From assembly GCF_000272045.2 (NCBI RefSeq), contig NZ_AJYZ02000041.1:122490-186489 (forward strand): a DNA stretch of 64,000 nt, read 5' to 3'. Below the pieces are notes generated by a model. It was not told the DNA's origin and ran no database searches. It saw nothing but the letters and a program-made list of their open reading frames with translations. The position numbers were made by a program, and so were the translations under genes. The DNA is from Vibrio crassostreae 9ZC13 (GTDB lineage Bacteria; Pseudomonadota; Gammaproteobacteria; Enterobacterales; Vibrionaceae). Numbering within the stretch: position 1 is the stretch's first letter; the number at the start of each line of letters is the position of its first letter. Shown here one piece after another: positions 35,387-45,157 of this stretch.

Positions 35387-36799
35387 TTATAGAGAGAGGA
35401 AGTCTTTCACTTTTTGAAGAACACGTTCTGCAGTGTCTTTATCTTCCATTTCTGCGAAGATTCGTAGTAACGGCTCTGTTCCTGAGAAGCGAGCAATCAC
35501 CCAGCCGCCATTCTTGAAGTACACCTTGGCACCATCTTCATAGCTTACTTTTTCAATTTCGTATTCAAATTCAGGCAGTTGCTTCTCGACGTAGATCTTA
35601 GTGTAAAGCGCTTCTTTCTCTGAAGGTTTAAACTTACAATCGCCTTCTGCGGTGTAGGCATAGCCATATTTAGAGTAAATCTCATCAAGTAATTCAGACA
35701 ACTTCTTGCCTGTCACACTGATCATCTCAACCAGTAAGCTTGAAGCAAATACGCCATCCTTACCTTTGATGTGACCACGAATGGTTAAACCACCTGAACT
35801 TTCGCCACCAATCAGAGAGTCATCGGCCTCCATTTGTGAGCTGATATGCTTAAAGCCTACAGGAACCTCAAAGCTCTTCTCACCATGATCTGCCGCCACT
35901 TTATCCAGTAGGTGTGTGGTTGCGATGTTACGAACGACAGAGCCCTTCCAGCCTTTGTATTCCAGCAAGTAGTAGTAAAGTAGGAGTAGCACTTCGTTAG
36001 GGTGAATGAAGTGACCTTTCTCATCGATGATTCCCAAACGGTCAGCATCGCCATCAGTACCAATACCAATGTCATAGCCTTCTGCTGCAACTAAGTGCTT
36101 CAAGCGATACAGCGTTGCAGCATTTGGCGACGGCATTAAGCCACCAAAATCTGGGTTTTTGCCATCGTTGATGACGTCGACATCACAGCGACCGTTAATC
36201 AGCACGGTTTGCAGAGCATTTTTTGCAACGCCAAACATTGGGTCAATCAGTACACGTAGGTTAGCTTTCTTGATCGAATCGATATCGATGAAGTTGATGA
36301 TTGAATCAACAAAGTCGTTCATCGGGTTGATGATCTCGATTTCTTTGTCGTTTAATGCTTGCTCGAAATCGACACGAATAATATCTTCGTTGGTCAGTGT
36401 TGCGATTTGCTGTTCGATCTTCTCTGTGATGATCTCATCAGCATCACGGCCACCTTCAATGAATACCTTGATGCCATTGTAATCGGCTGGGTTGTGAGAG
36501 GCGGTAATACACGCCGAGTAGGTGCATCCCATCTCTTTTGCTTGGAACATCACGATAGGTGTTGGAACAAACTTATCGATGAAGCTTACTTTGATGTTGT
36601 TCGCCGCAAGTACTTCTGCAAACCAACATGCGGCTTTATCGGAAAGGAAACGACGGTCATAGCCGATCACAAACCCATTCTTGGCTGCATCTTCGTTGTT
36701 GATGATGTTAGCGAGTGCTTGCGCTACCAAACGGACGTTTTCTCTAGTGAACTCCTCACCAATGAAAGCGCGCCAGCCACCTGTACCAAATTTAATCAT
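35387..36799 (-). CDS. Phosphoglucomutase/phosphomannomutase family, probable hexosamine-phosphate mutase
   Basis: Alpha-D-phosphohexomutase of 470 aa. Catalytic Ser is in ITASHNPADYNGIK (about residue 100), the Mg loop is GTDGDADRLG, the sugar-binding loop is GESSGG, and the phosphate loop is RFSGTEPLLR. As the last gene of a chitobiose operon it fits conversion of GlcNAc-1-phosphate, the product of chitobiose phosphorylase, to GlcNAc-6-phosphate. The substrate is inferred from context and from the V. cholerae operon. AAGGA precedes the ATG. Confidence 0.9.
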   Translation of the reverse strand: MIKFGTGGWRAFIGEEFTRENVRLVAQALANIINNEDAAKNGFVIGYDRRFLSDKAACWFAEVLAANNIKVSFIDKFVPTPIVMFQAKEMGCTYSACITASHNPADYNGIKVFIEGGRDADEIITEKIEQQIATLTNEDIIRVDFEQALNDKEIEIINPMNDFVDSIINFIDIDSIKKANLRVLIDPMFGVAKNALQTVLINGRCDVDVINDGKNPDFGGLMPSPNAATLYRLKHLVAAEGYDIGIGTDGDADRLGIIDEKGHFIHPNEVLLLLYYYLLEYKGWKGSVVRNIATTHLLDKVAADHGEKSFEVPVGFKHISSQMEADDSLIGGESSGGLTIRGHIKGKDGVFASSLLVEMISVTGKKLSELLDEIYSKYGYAYTAEGDCKFKPSEKEALYTKIYVEKQLPEFEYEIEKVSYEDGAKVYFKNGGWVIARFSGTEPLLRIFAEMEDKDTAERVLQKVKDFLSL

Positions 36800-36820
36800 T
36801 AGAAAATCCTTTTAGTCTCA

Positions 36821-36850
36821 TTGTCTCAAGCCTGTAAAGACTTGAGACAA
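36821..36850 (-). other. Intercistronic hairpin between chbP and the mutase gene
   Basis: TTGTCTCAAG (36821-36830) and CTTGAGACAA (36841-36850) form a perfect 10-bp stem with a 10-nt loop. No T-run, so more likely an RNA processing or 3' stabilising element in the operon mRNA. Confidence 0.6.
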
Positions 36851-36873
36851 GAGCTGTTCGTTAAATTGCGTGA

Positions 36874-39279
36874 CTAGCCTAGAACAACGACAACATCGTT
36901 CACGCTGCCTTCTGCTTGTACTGGGATAGCGCCTTCAACTGATTCACCATTGATAGTGATAGAGGCAACGCCTTTGCTTACTGCATTCGGGTTTTGCACT
37001 GTGATGTTGTAAGTTGCGCCACGCCATTGACGAGTAACCTCGAATTCTGGCCAATCAGTCGGGATACAAGGATCAACCGTTAAGCCTTCAAAGCCTGTAC
37101 GAACACCAAGAATGAAGTTGGTTACCGCGAAGTAAGCCCAACCAGAGGTACCGGTTAACCAAGGGTGGTTTGCACGGCCGTGGTCTTGGTGATCTTTACC
37201 CATGATGAACTGCACGTACGAGTATGGTTCTGCGTAACGCGTTTCAATCATGTCGTTTTGGTTGTATGGGTTCAGTGCGTCATAGAATTTCATCGCACGG
37301 TCACCACGGCCTAGTTTCGCTTCTGCTACCCAGGCCCATGGGTTAGGGTGAGAGAAGATTGCGCCGTTCTCTTTTACGCCTTGGTAAACGCGAGTTACGA
37401 AACCGATATCATCGTTTGGTGTTGTAAATGAAGGAGAGTTTAGGTGTAGGCCGTATTCTGAGAAAAGGTTCTCATCAACAGCGTCCATCGCTTTCTCACC
37501 GCGTTCTTGAGATACAGCACCAGATAGAACGGCTAGCGTGTTTGACTCAAGGTGTACACGACCTTCAGCTTGTTGAGCGGTACCGATCTTGTCGCCATTT
37601 TTAGTTAGACCACGGATGTACCAGCCGCCTTCGTCATCCCAAAGGTGCGTTTCACACGCTTCGCGAACGTTAGCTGCCATTTCAGTGTATTTCGCAACAT
37701 CAGCATCGTTATTACGGAACTTAGCAAGATCTAGGAATTCTTGTAGCGCCCAGAAGTGTAGGAATGAAACCATTGAAGATTCACCACCACCTAGGTTCAA
37801 ACAGTCATTCCAGTCAGCTCGAAGACCTTTACAGATACCCGTTTGACCTACGTATTCAGCAGAGAAGTTCAGTGCCGCTTTCATGTGTTCATAAACTGTC
37901 GCCTCGCCACCGTCTGCGTATGGAATCACTTCATCGAAGAAGTCGTGCTCACCGGTTTCCATTACGTATTTGATAATGGTCGGAACGATCCATAGGTGGT
38001 CATCAGAACATGTGTCTTCAATGCCGTGGATCTTGTCGTCATCTGACGGTGTTGGAACAACTGTTGGTGATTTTGATGGCTCAACGTCGGCTTTCTCTGG
38101 ATCGAACCAGTCAGGATCGAACAAGTGTAGACCGTAGCCCGCTTTCACTTGGCCGCGAAGCAGGTCGATAATACGTTTCTTGGTCATTTGTGGGTTGGCA
38201 TGGGGTACTGAAATAGCATCTTGAGCCGTATCACGGTAACCAAGACCAGTACGACCGCCAACTTCGATGAATGATGCAAAGCGTGACCAAACCACACAGG
38301 TTTCCGCTTGGTATAGCGTCCACGTGTTGATCATTGTGTCTAAGCCTTCGTTTGGCGACTTAACTTGGAATTTGTTGCAACGCTCGTCCCAGTGATCTTT
38401 GATGCCTTGGAAAGCGGCGTCTACGTTTGCTGTGTCTTGGTACTTCTCACGTAGGCGTTCACCGTTGCCTTTACCGATACCGAGTACATACGCAAAGCGA
38501 ACTTCTTCACCGGGTTGAATCGTAAATTGCTTGTGCAGAGAACCACAATGGTTGTAACAAGTTTGAGCGCTGTTAGAACACTTACCGTTTTCAACCGCAA
38601 TTGGATTTGCTTCATCACGGTACATACCAAGGAAGTTGTCACGTTGGCCATCGTAGCTGTCTGGTGAGAAAGTTGAAGCTAGGTAGTAGAAGCCTTCAAA
38701 GTCGTTAGTGTTGTAGTACAGGTCGTATTCCAGAACACCTTCTTGGTAAGACGTGCCCGCAGAGTACAAAGACATCTGATGGTTTTGATTGTCTGATTGA
38801 ATATGGCTGAAAGAGAACTCAACAAACGAGAAAGTGCTGATAGTACGTGGCTTGTCAGTGTTGTTCTTTAATACAACGTCCCAAACTTCTGCATCTTCAC
38901 CCTTAGGTACGAATAGCGTCTTGGTTGCGGTAATGCCGCTGTATTCACATTTGAATTTTGAGTATGACAGGCCGTGACGAACTTCGTAGTTCGCTTCATC
39001 TAGGCTCTTTGCCACTGGTTGCCAAGAGATAGACCAGTAATCACCTGTCTCATCATCACGCAGGTACACATAGTGTCCAGGACGGTCAAAGGTGCCGTTT
39101 GGACGGAACTTAGTAACACGGTTGTATTCCGGAGAATTGTAGAACGAGTAACCGCCCGCATTGTGCGAAATCACGGTACAAAACTTTTCAGTACCTAGGT
39201 AGTTTGTCCAAGGTGCTGGTACATCAGGGCGAGTGATGACGTATTCGCGATTGTCGTTATCGAAATAGCCGTATTTCAT
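36874..39279 (-). CDS. chbP: N,N'-diacetylchitobiose phosphorylase (GH94)
   Basis: Cleaves (GlcNAc)2 with phosphate to GlcNAc and GlcNAc-1-phosphate, saving one ATP. With start ATG 39279 (AAGGAA 7 nt upstream) it is 801 aa, beginning MKYGYFDNDNREYVIT, the same length as the studied V. proteolyticus enzyme. General acid Asp492 is present in ADWNDCLN at exactly that number. Glycine-rich phosphate-site segments VGGRTGLGYRDTAQDA (340-355) are conserved. The longer frame from 39306 adds nine residues with no support. It is a cytoplasmic enzyme (no signal peptide), so chitobiose must be imported first. Confidence 0.97.
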   Translation of the reverse strand: MKYGYFDNDNREYVITRPDVPAPWTNYLGTEKFCTVISHNAGGYSFYNSPEYNRVTKFRPNGTFDRPGHYVYLRDDETGDYWSISWQPVAKSLDEANYEVRHGLSYSKFKCEYSGITATKTLFVPKGEDAEVWDVVLKNNTDKPRTISTFSFVEFSFSHIQSDNQNHQMSLYSAGTSYQEGVLEYDLYYNTNDFEGFYYLASTFSPDSYDGQRDNFLGMYRDEANPIAVENGKCSNSAQTCYNHCGSLHKQFTIQPGEEVRFAYVLGIGKGNGERLREKYQDTANVDAAFQGIKDHWDERCNKFQVKSPNEGLDTMINTWTLYQAETCVVWSRFASFIEVGGRTGLGYRDTAQDAISVPHANPQMTKKRIIDLLRGQVKAGYGLHLFDPDWFDPEKADVEPSKSPTVVPTPSDDDKIHGIEDTCSDDHLWIVPTIIKYVMETGEHDFFDEVIPYADGGEATVYEHMKAALNFSAEYVGQTGICKGLRADWNDCLNLGGGESSMVSFLHFWALQEFLDLAKFRNNDADVAKYTEMAANVREACETHLWDDEGGWYIRGLTKNGDKIGTAQQAEGRVHLESNTLAVLSGAVSQERGEKAMDAVDENLFSEYGLHLNSPSFTTPNDDIGFVTRVYQGVKENGAIFSHPNPWAWVAEAKLGRGDRAMKFYDALNPYNQNDMIETRYAEPYSYVQFIMGKDHQDHGRANHPWLTGTSGWAYFAVTNFILGVRTGFEGLTVDPCIPTDWPEFEVTRQWRGATYNITVQNPNAVSKGVASITINGESVEGAIPVQAEGSVNDVVVVLG

Positions 39280-39406
39280 TGTCATTTCCTTTTTAACAAA
39301 CTGCATCTATGCAGCTAATTTTTAAATAGTGATGCTGAGTCTTATCTGACTGAGCACCTTAATTTGAGTTAGCAAGCGCTCGATGTGAGTGTTGCTTTGG
39401 TTTGTT

Positions 39407-41368
39407 TTATTGAGCTTTCCAAGGGTTGCGATAATCAACATTGAGTTTGTCGAGTAATGGCAGATGCCCCTTTAGGCGAGATAGGTAATCTAGCCAGTTT
39501 CGGTTGTTTTTATGTGTCCAACATCCTTCAGCTAAAGCGCTAATTCTTGGGAATACCATGTAATCCATACGCTTTTGGTTGGTGACGATCTCACACCATA
39601 GAGCACACTGAATTCCGCGGATCCGCTTACGAATTGGGTCGGTGTCGGATATCTCAGCAAGTGCTTCGTAGGTATAAGCTTGTTCTAATGGGATAACGGC
39701 AGCCCAATCTACGCCCGGTTCTTCCGGTGCATAATCTTGGGTCATGTCGAGATAGGTAAACTGTGCAGGTTGCAACACCACATCAAAGCCTTGGCGAGCG
39801 CAATTGACAGCCGCTTCTTCACTGAGCCATGAGTAGATGATGGTCTCTTTACTCACTTTGTCGCCGTGCTGTGCTTCTTCCCAGCCGACCATGCGTTTGC
39901 CGAGTTGCTTAAGCTTGTTTTCGGCATAGCGGAATAGGTGACCTTGTAGGTCTTTGCTGTCTTGGTACTGGTGTTCTTTCATCAACGCTTGAGCAGCAGG
40001 GCTGTTGCTCCACACTCCCGGTGGCACTTCGTCTGCACCCATGTGAATTAATTCGCTCGGGAACAGCTCTGCGACTTCTTCAATAACTGCATCTAGAAAT
40101 TGGTAAGTGCCTGGTAAACCTGGGTTTAGGACGTTGTCGTTGTAGTGCTGAATGCTTTTGTATTGAGTAGTGTCAGCTTGCTCTACCAACATGTCAGGCA
40201 GTGATTTGATTGCGGCACGGCAGTGTCCCGGAATATCGATCTCTGGGATCACCGTGATGCTGCGTTGCTCTGCATATTCAATGACTTCACGAATTTGTTG
40301 TTGCGTGTAGAAGCCGCCGTAGTTTTCCGCAATGTGGGTATATTGCGGCTCTAGTGCATGATCAGGGCCACGCCAAGCGCCAATTTCTGTTAGCTGTGGC
40401 AGGCTCTTTATCTCAATTCTCCAACCTTCATCGTCAGTTAGGTGCCAATGAAATACGTTGAACTTGTAGTGCGCCAGTTGATTGATTAAACGCTTCACTT
40501 GCTCTACTGAGTGGAAGTGACGAGCGCAGTCCAACATCATGCCGCGGTACTTAAAGCGCGGTTGGTCGGCTATCTTGCAACATGGTAGAGAGAAGTTCTC
40601 TGCGTCCAGTTGTTGAACTAGTTGAATCAAGCTTGCCACAGCGTGTGTAAAGCCCGACTGGCTGCCTGATTCAGCAATAATCTGTTGTGCAGTGATGGTC
40701 AGTTTGTATTCGGCTTCATCTAACGTCGGGTTGCTGCGAAATAGAATGTTGCCGCTTTCGTCTTTTGAAAGTTCAGCTGAAAGCGCGGTCGAAAGAGACA
40801 GCTCAAAGGTCGAGAGCAACTCTTGCTGGAACCAAGAGACTGCCTTATCAGCAAGATGAGATTGAACCTCAATTCTGCAGTCGTTATTTAGCGCGAAGTT
40901 ACTTAGCGCGAAACTACCTTGCTGAAATTCGATCTGATTAGGCTGAGGAATTAATGCCACCTCAGCAGCGTTCACTTCAGGTATCTGATTGCGTTCACGG
41001 TATGGTGACGCCAGAACAATAGGTGATATCGCGACTGGCAGCACCGAGGTTTCGCCTTGGTGATGCGTTTGGATAAAGGCATCGTTTAGACCGTCAGAAT
41101 AAAAACGGAATGGGGCGCTTTGAATGCTGAATTCAAGGTAGTAATGGTTGTTGGCCTTTAACACTGACGAACTTGGTTTGAACGAACAAAAGCTTCCAAC
41201 TTGAGTCAGTTCACCTTGCGATAAACTTTCTGGAAGGATGAATCGATCAAATGCAAAGTGCAGAGACCAATCTGTTACGTCGAGGTCACTTAAGTTATGT
41301 ACCGTAAGGCCAAATCGGCAGTTATTTTTTTGTTCAGAAAGAACAGCTAAGTCGATGCGATAATTCAT
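39407..41368 (-). CDS. Beta-N-acetylhexosaminidase (GH20)
   Basis: Exo-acting chitobiase-like enzyme of 653 aa, removing GlcNAc from chitin oligosaccharides. The N-terminal half (about residues 1-245) holds a carbohydrate-binding-like beta domain and the GH20b domain; the TIM barrel begins RFKYRGMMLDCARHFHSVE (about 272). Catalytic Asp-Glu pair is in HMGADEVPPGVW (about residues 440-451). No signal peptide is evident, so it is cytoplasmic, acting on imported oligomers longer than the dimer. Ribosome site AGGGAAG. It starts 12 nt after gspK. Confidence 0.94.
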   Translation of the reverse strand: MNYRIDLAVLSEQKNNCRFGLTVHNLSDLDVTDWSLHFAFDRFILPESLSQGELTQVGSFCSFKPSSSVLKANNHYYLEFSIQSAPFRFYSDGLNDAFIQTHHQGETSVLPVAISPIVLASPYRERNQIPEVNAAEVALIPQPNQIEFQQGSFALSNFALNNDCRIEVQSHLADKAVSWFQQELLSTFELSLSTALSAELSKDESGNILFRSNPTLDEAEYKLTITAQQIIAESGSQSGFTHAVASLIQLVQQLDAENFSLPCCKIADQPRFKYRGMMLDCARHFHSVEQVKRLINQLAHYKFNVFHWHLTDDEGWRIEIKSLPQLTEIGAWRGPDHALEPQYTHIAENYGGFYTQQQIREVIEYAEQRSITVIPEIDIPGHCRAAIKSLPDMLVEQADTTQYKSIQHYNDNVLNPGLPGTYQFLDAVIEEVAELFPSELIHMGADEVPPGVWSNSPAAQALMKEHQYQDSKDLQGHLFRYAENKLKQLGKRMVGWEEAQHGDKVSKETIIYSWLSEEAAVNCARQGFDVVLQPAQFTYLDMTQDYAPEEPGVDWAAVIPLEQAYTYEALAEISDTDPIRKRIRGIQCALWCEIVTNQKRMDYMVFPRISALAEGCWTHKNNRNWLDYLSRLKGHLPLLDKLNVDYRNPWKAQ

Positions 41369-41380
41369 ATAACTTCCCTG

Positions 41381-42265
41381 CTAAGCCTGTTGATACAAGT
41401 TGTGTTGTGGTTTCCCGGCAAACATCAATGCGCCTTCAATAGCGTCGAATTGAGGTTTAACGATCCATTGTTGTACTGGTGGTGATAGCCAGTTGAGAAT
41501 ACGCTCAGCGATACTTCCCATTAAGCACACCTTGTCAGCGCCTTTTCGATGCAGCGCTAAGACAAACATTTCGATATCAGCCGCGGTTTGCTTGAGCATA
41601 TCGATAGCCAGTTCGTCACCTTCGTTAGCGAGTTGAAAAATAACTGGTGAGAATTGACCGTAATCCTTTGGAATAGCACCTTTTGACCATTCGACAATGG
41701 CATCCACATCATTATTAAAGTGATTCATCACATGTAGAGTCAGCGGGGTTTTGTTGCGAATACCGTCTTCTGCAAGCAAGACTTGTTGAATCAAACGTAA
41801 GCCCATGACTGCGCCGCCGCCTTGATCTGAAATCGGAAATTCACGACCGCCAACCACATATTGCTCACCGTCTTTTAGGAAGATACCGCAAGAACCCGTA
41901 CCACCGATCATGATTGCGCCGTCTTGGCCATTGTGAGCACCAATGCAAGCGCCATAAGCGTCGGTATTTAGTGTCATGCTTGTGAAAGGGTGTGGTTGAG
42001 CCATGAAGTCGAACCATGCTGATTTTTGCTCAGCGCCAGCCAGCGCTAGGCCAACATGCATATTTGAAAAATGGTCTGAGTTGAGTTGCCCTTGTTGTGC
42101 CGCTTTTGTGATGGCATCAATAATTGAGCTCATCGCAACATCAACACCCAAAAGGATGTTGCCACTGCCACTTTTCGCTTCACCAATCAGTTTGCCTTGA
42201 GCGTCACGAATACGAGCACGACAAGAAGTACCACCACCATCAATACCGACGTAGTAAAGAGTCAT
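41381..42265 (-). CDS. gspK: Glucosamine kinase GspK
   Basis: ATP-dependent sugar kinase of 294 aa in the BadF/BadG/ASKHA fold. N-terminal phosphate loop is GIDGGGTSCRARI (residues 7-19), and phosphate-2 loop is IGGTGSCGIFL. The V. cholerae homologue in the same operon position was shown to be specific for glucosamine, not GlcNAc. It would handle GlcN from deacetylated chitin. TAAGGAG precedes the ATG, and it follows the GH9 gene by 2 nt. Confidence 0.92.
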   Translation of the reverse strand: MTLYYVGIDGGGTSCRARIRDAQGKLIGEAKSGSGNILLGVDVAMSSIIDAITKAAQQGQLNSDHFSNMHVGLALAGAEQKSAWFDFMAQPHPFTSMTLNTDAYGACIGAHNGQDGAIMIGGTGSCGIFLKDGEQYVVGGREFPISDQGGGAVMGLRLIQQVLLAEDGIRNKTPLTLHVMNHFNNDVDAIVEWSKGAIPKDYGQFSPVIFQLANEGDELAIDMLKQTAADIEMFVLALHRKGADKVCLMGSIAERILNWLSPPVQQWIVKPQFDAIEGALMFAGKPQHNLYQQA

Positions 42266-42267
42266 TA

Positions 42268-43989
42268 TTATTGCTCCTTACGCTGAGCTAAGAAGTTGAA
42301 CTGTGCAGCGGTTGCTAATAAGAACCACGCACCATGAGGGATCCATTGCTCACCCCAGCGCCAGTTTTGAAGCATGTCATCTTTTTGTGCTGGTGGATTG
42401 AACGCAATGTCTTGTTCATCTTCAAAACCAGCTGTGATGCCATTACAGATACCGCCTTTCGCATTGAAGAACCCAAGCTGAGGTAGGTAGTCTGGGTTGT
42501 TATGGCCATGACCATCGAGCATGCACATGTGGTATGGGTTGAGGCCCAAGATCCAATCAAGGCTATTTTGTGAAAGCTGGATTAAGCGCTCTTGAAGTTC
42601 GCTATCTTTAATGTGCGGTTGAACTAGGTAAGCCATGGTTGCGAGTGAGCCAAGGCGTGCGTTCTCGCCTTGCCACCAGTAACCGGTTTCGTTCTGTTGA
42701 GCGACGAAGAAGGCATCACGTTTATCACCATCGACAGATTTAACGTATTGTCTTGGATAGCCAAATGGGTTGGTGACTTTGTCGGTGATGTTGATTTCGA
42801 ACTGACAAGCTTGTTCAACAACTGTGCGCGCCTGTTCTTTTAATTCAGCATCGGTTTCGTTGTCGATGTATTCACATAGTGCAATCACAGGAAGACCGGC
42901 TTCAGCTGCGTGAAAGTATGGACGAGAGCCATCAGAGTTTGCCGACCAGAAGTGCTCAAATGAATCATCGGATTGCTGACGAGAGATTAAACGAGTCGCC
43001 CAAGTTCTTGCTTCTGATAGGTATTGCTGGTCTTGTGTTACGCGATACAGCTCATTGGCTGCGAGTAGGGCGCAATACTCATCGATGATGTTCTCTTCAC
43101 CATCGTTTAGATACTGGAGGTTGTACTCTTTTAGATGCCAGTAACCCTTAACCGCCATTTCAAGGTATGTGTGGCTCGAGTAGCTACCAGAGATTTCAAG
43201 CTCAGAAGCTGCGGCTAATGCTGCGATAGCAACACCTGCACCTTGTCGGTAGCCCGCTTGTAAGTCCGTTGATTTATGACCTTCTTGAGTCGCATAAGCG
43301 CAGATATCGCGTTGGTTGATATCTTTGCTCCATTTGTCGAATACCGTCATATAGAAGTATCCGTCAGCGTCTTGCATACGCACTAAGAAGTCGGCACCGA
43401 ACAGAGCCTCTTCTGTTAGACGAGTCATGGAGAATTTCGGGAAGTCTGGGTTATGGCCAGTCAAGCGTACGCTTTTTAGCATGTTCCAAACGACCATCGG
43501 AATTTGTTGTGGGTTTAGGTAGTTACCATAAGACAGGTGGCTAAAATACTTACTGACATCACCTGATGCGTCATACCATCCACCGTGGACATCGACGTAT
43601 CGGTCGGTACCTAGAATTTGTGCTTGTCGATCTTTTTTGTCGAAAATCCCGCCACAGCGTTGTGACTTAAAGTAATGAAGCACATCAGAAAACGTGTGGT
43701 TCATTAATAGGTTGCTACCAATCTCAAATACTTCTGAACGCAGGTTGTCAAAACGTAGGTAATAGCGACCAGATTCAGTGACTGAACTGAAATCAATAGT
43801 GAAGAATTGCCCTTGATGCCAATTTGCTACGCGGCCTTGTTTAACCACATCAAAATTTCCGACAGTCATATGGTTGTCAGCACAGACGAGTAGAGCCGTA
43901 GTGCTTGATAGGCGAGCTTTCTTAGTTTGTAGGATAGCTTGCTTCGGGCCTGTGGACTCATAGCCAATATGGTTGGTCAATAACAGCAT
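42268..43989 (-). CDS. Family 9 glycoside hydrolase, probable exo-beta-D-glucosaminidase
   Basis: A 573-aa protein with an N-terminal Ig-like CelD_N domain (about residues 1-85, NHIGYESTGPKQAIL) and a GH9 (alpha/alpha)6 barrel (about 95-570) with GWYDASGDVSKYFSH, the paired catalytic-base Asp region. The C-terminal GFEDEQDIAFNPPAQ carries the general acid Glu region. Annotated often as endoglucanase. A Photobacterium homologue of this operon gene is known to have exo-glucosaminidase activity, which fits the glucosamine kinase next door. No signal peptide, so cytoplasmic. The ATG at 43989 is chosen over TTG 43992. Confidence 0.85.
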   Translation of the reverse strand: MLLLTNHIGYESTGPKQAILQTKKARLSSTTALLVCADNHMTVGNFDVVKQGRVANWHQGQFFTIDFSSVTESGRYYLRFDNLRSEVFEIGSNLLMNHTFSDVLHYFKSQRCGGIFDKKDRQAQILGTDRYVDVHGGWYDASGDVSKYFSHLSYGNYLNPQQIPMVVWNMLKSVRLTGHNPDFPKFSMTRLTEEALFGADFLVRMQDADGYFYMTVFDKWSKDINQRDICAYATQEGHKSTDLQAGYRQGAGVAIAALAAASELEISGSYSSHTYLEMAVKGYWHLKEYNLQYLNDGEENIIDEYCALLAANELYRVTQDQQYLSEARTWATRLISRQQSDDSFEHFWSANSDGSRPYFHAAEAGLPVIALCEYIDNETDAELKEQARTVVEQACQFEINITDKVTNPFGYPRQYVKSVDGDKRDAFFVAQQNETGYWWQGENARLGSLATMAYLVQPHIKDSELQERLIQLSQNSLDWILGLNPYHMCMLDGHGHNNPDYLPQLGFFNAKGGICNGITAGFEDEQDIAFNPPAQKDDMLQNWRWGEQWIPHGAWFLLATAAQFNFLAQRKEQ

Positions 43990-44051
43990 CAATATTCTCC
44001 GACAGTCCTAGTTTCTATTGGCTAGGTACTTGAATGTTTTGGATATAAATA

Positions 44052-44073
44052 GTTAGGGTCCGAAGACCCTAAC
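44052..44073 (-). other. UUCG-capped hairpin between ABC transporter and GH9 genes
   Basis: On the minus strand GTTAGGGTC-TTCG-GACCCTAAC is a 9-bp perfect stem with the extra-stable UUCG tetraloop, in the 98-bp gap between the second ATPase and GH9. No T-run follows. It may mark a processing or 3' stabilising point between transporter and enzyme segments. Confidence 0.65.
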
Positions 44074-44087
44074 TTGGGTTTTATTGC

Positions 44088-45083
44088 TTAGCTTTCGTGT
44101 AGGTAACAGCGCACAAAGTGGTTATCAGCGAGCTGCGTAACCCCTGGTAGCTGCTCTTTGCACTTATCCATTGCGTGAGTACATCGGCCTGCAAATGGGC
44201 AGCCTGCTGATACTGGTGTCCACAGAGGAATCTCACCTTTGTTGCCTGCAAGTTGCTCGTGGATCGACTTCTTAGGATCTGGAACGGCCGAAACAAGCAA
44301 TTGGGTGTATGGGTGCTGAGGGTTAGCAATCACGTCATCGGTATCGCCCCATTCCACCATGTGTCCCACGTACATCACCGAAAGGTCTTCAGCGATGTAA
44401 CGAGCGGTTGCGATATCGTGAGTGATGTAAAGCAGAGACATTTGCTTCTCGAACTTCATCTCTTCCATCAGGTTCAAAACACCGGCACGAATCGATACAT
44501 CAAGCATTGAAGTTGGCTCATCGGCTAGTACAACTTCGGCACCTACCGCGATGTTGCGGGCTAGGTTGACACGTTGACGTTGGCCACCAGACAGTTGGTG
44601 AGGGTACTTCTTCGCCGTCTCTTTTGGTGGGATCAGGCCCACTTGCTCTAAAAGATCGTAAACACGTTCTTCTAGTTCTCTCTTATTGCCCGGGGTTACC
44701 TTCTTGTGGATCAACAGTGGTCGAGCAATGTGGTGGAAGATATTGTGTGTTGGGTTCAATGAACCAAACGGGTCTTGCCATACCATCTGCACGCCTTCAC
44801 GGTAGTGCATAAGATCTTTTCTGCTTGAGATCTCTTGGATATCACGACCTTTGTATTCGATCGTGCCGCCTGAAGGTGCGTACATTTTTGCGATCATTTT
44901 TGCGGTTGTTGATTTGCCTGAACCAGACTCACCAACCACTGCTAGGCCACGGCTTTTGTACATCTTGAATGACACGTCGTTAATCGCACGCATCATTGGG
45001 GTTTGAATGGTGGTACTGCTTATTGGGAAGTCTTTTACGACATTCTTGCCTTCTACCAATAATTGACCGAAATCTTTGCTCAT
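44088..45083 (-). CDS. Chitobiose ABC transporter, second ATP-binding protein (OppF-type)
   Basis: ATPase of 331 aa. Walker A GESGSGKST (about residues 55-63), signature LSGGQRQR, Walker B LADEPTSMLD. The C-terminal oligopeptide-transporter extension has GCPFAGRCTHAMDKC and a later RC, making four cysteines that match the [4Fe-4S] site described in Dpp/Opp ATPases. Annotated in many genomes as peptide transporter, but its operon points to (GlcNAc)2. It is 74 bp from the OppD-type gene. Confidence 0.9.
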   Translation of the reverse strand: MSKDFGQLLVEGKNVVKDFPISSTTIQTPMMRAINDVSFKMYKSRGLAVVGESGSGKSTTAKMIAKMYAPSGGTIEYKGRDIQEISSRKDLMHYREGVQMVWQDPFGSLNPTHNIFHHIARPLLIHKKVTPGNKRELEERVYDLLEQVGLIPPKETAKKYPHQLSGGQRQRVNLARNIAVGAEVVLADEPTSMLDVSIRAGVLNLMEEMKFEKQMSLLYITHDIATARYIAEDLSVMYVGHMVEWGDTDDVIANPQHPYTQLLVSAVPDPKKSIHEQLAGNKGEIPLWTPVSAGCPFAGRCTHAMDKCKEQLPGVTQLADNHFVRCYLHES

Positions 45084-45157
45084 AATTGTCTCCAGAATCC
45101 TTATTCGCTTTGCTTGTTTTTAGGCGGTCGAGCCGCCTTGTTCGTTATTCACGCAAG

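Noticed and set aside
36359..36802. 147-codon plus-strand frame opposite the mutase gene
   Set aside because: Antisense shadow of a highly conserved enzyme with intact motifs; no ribosome site.
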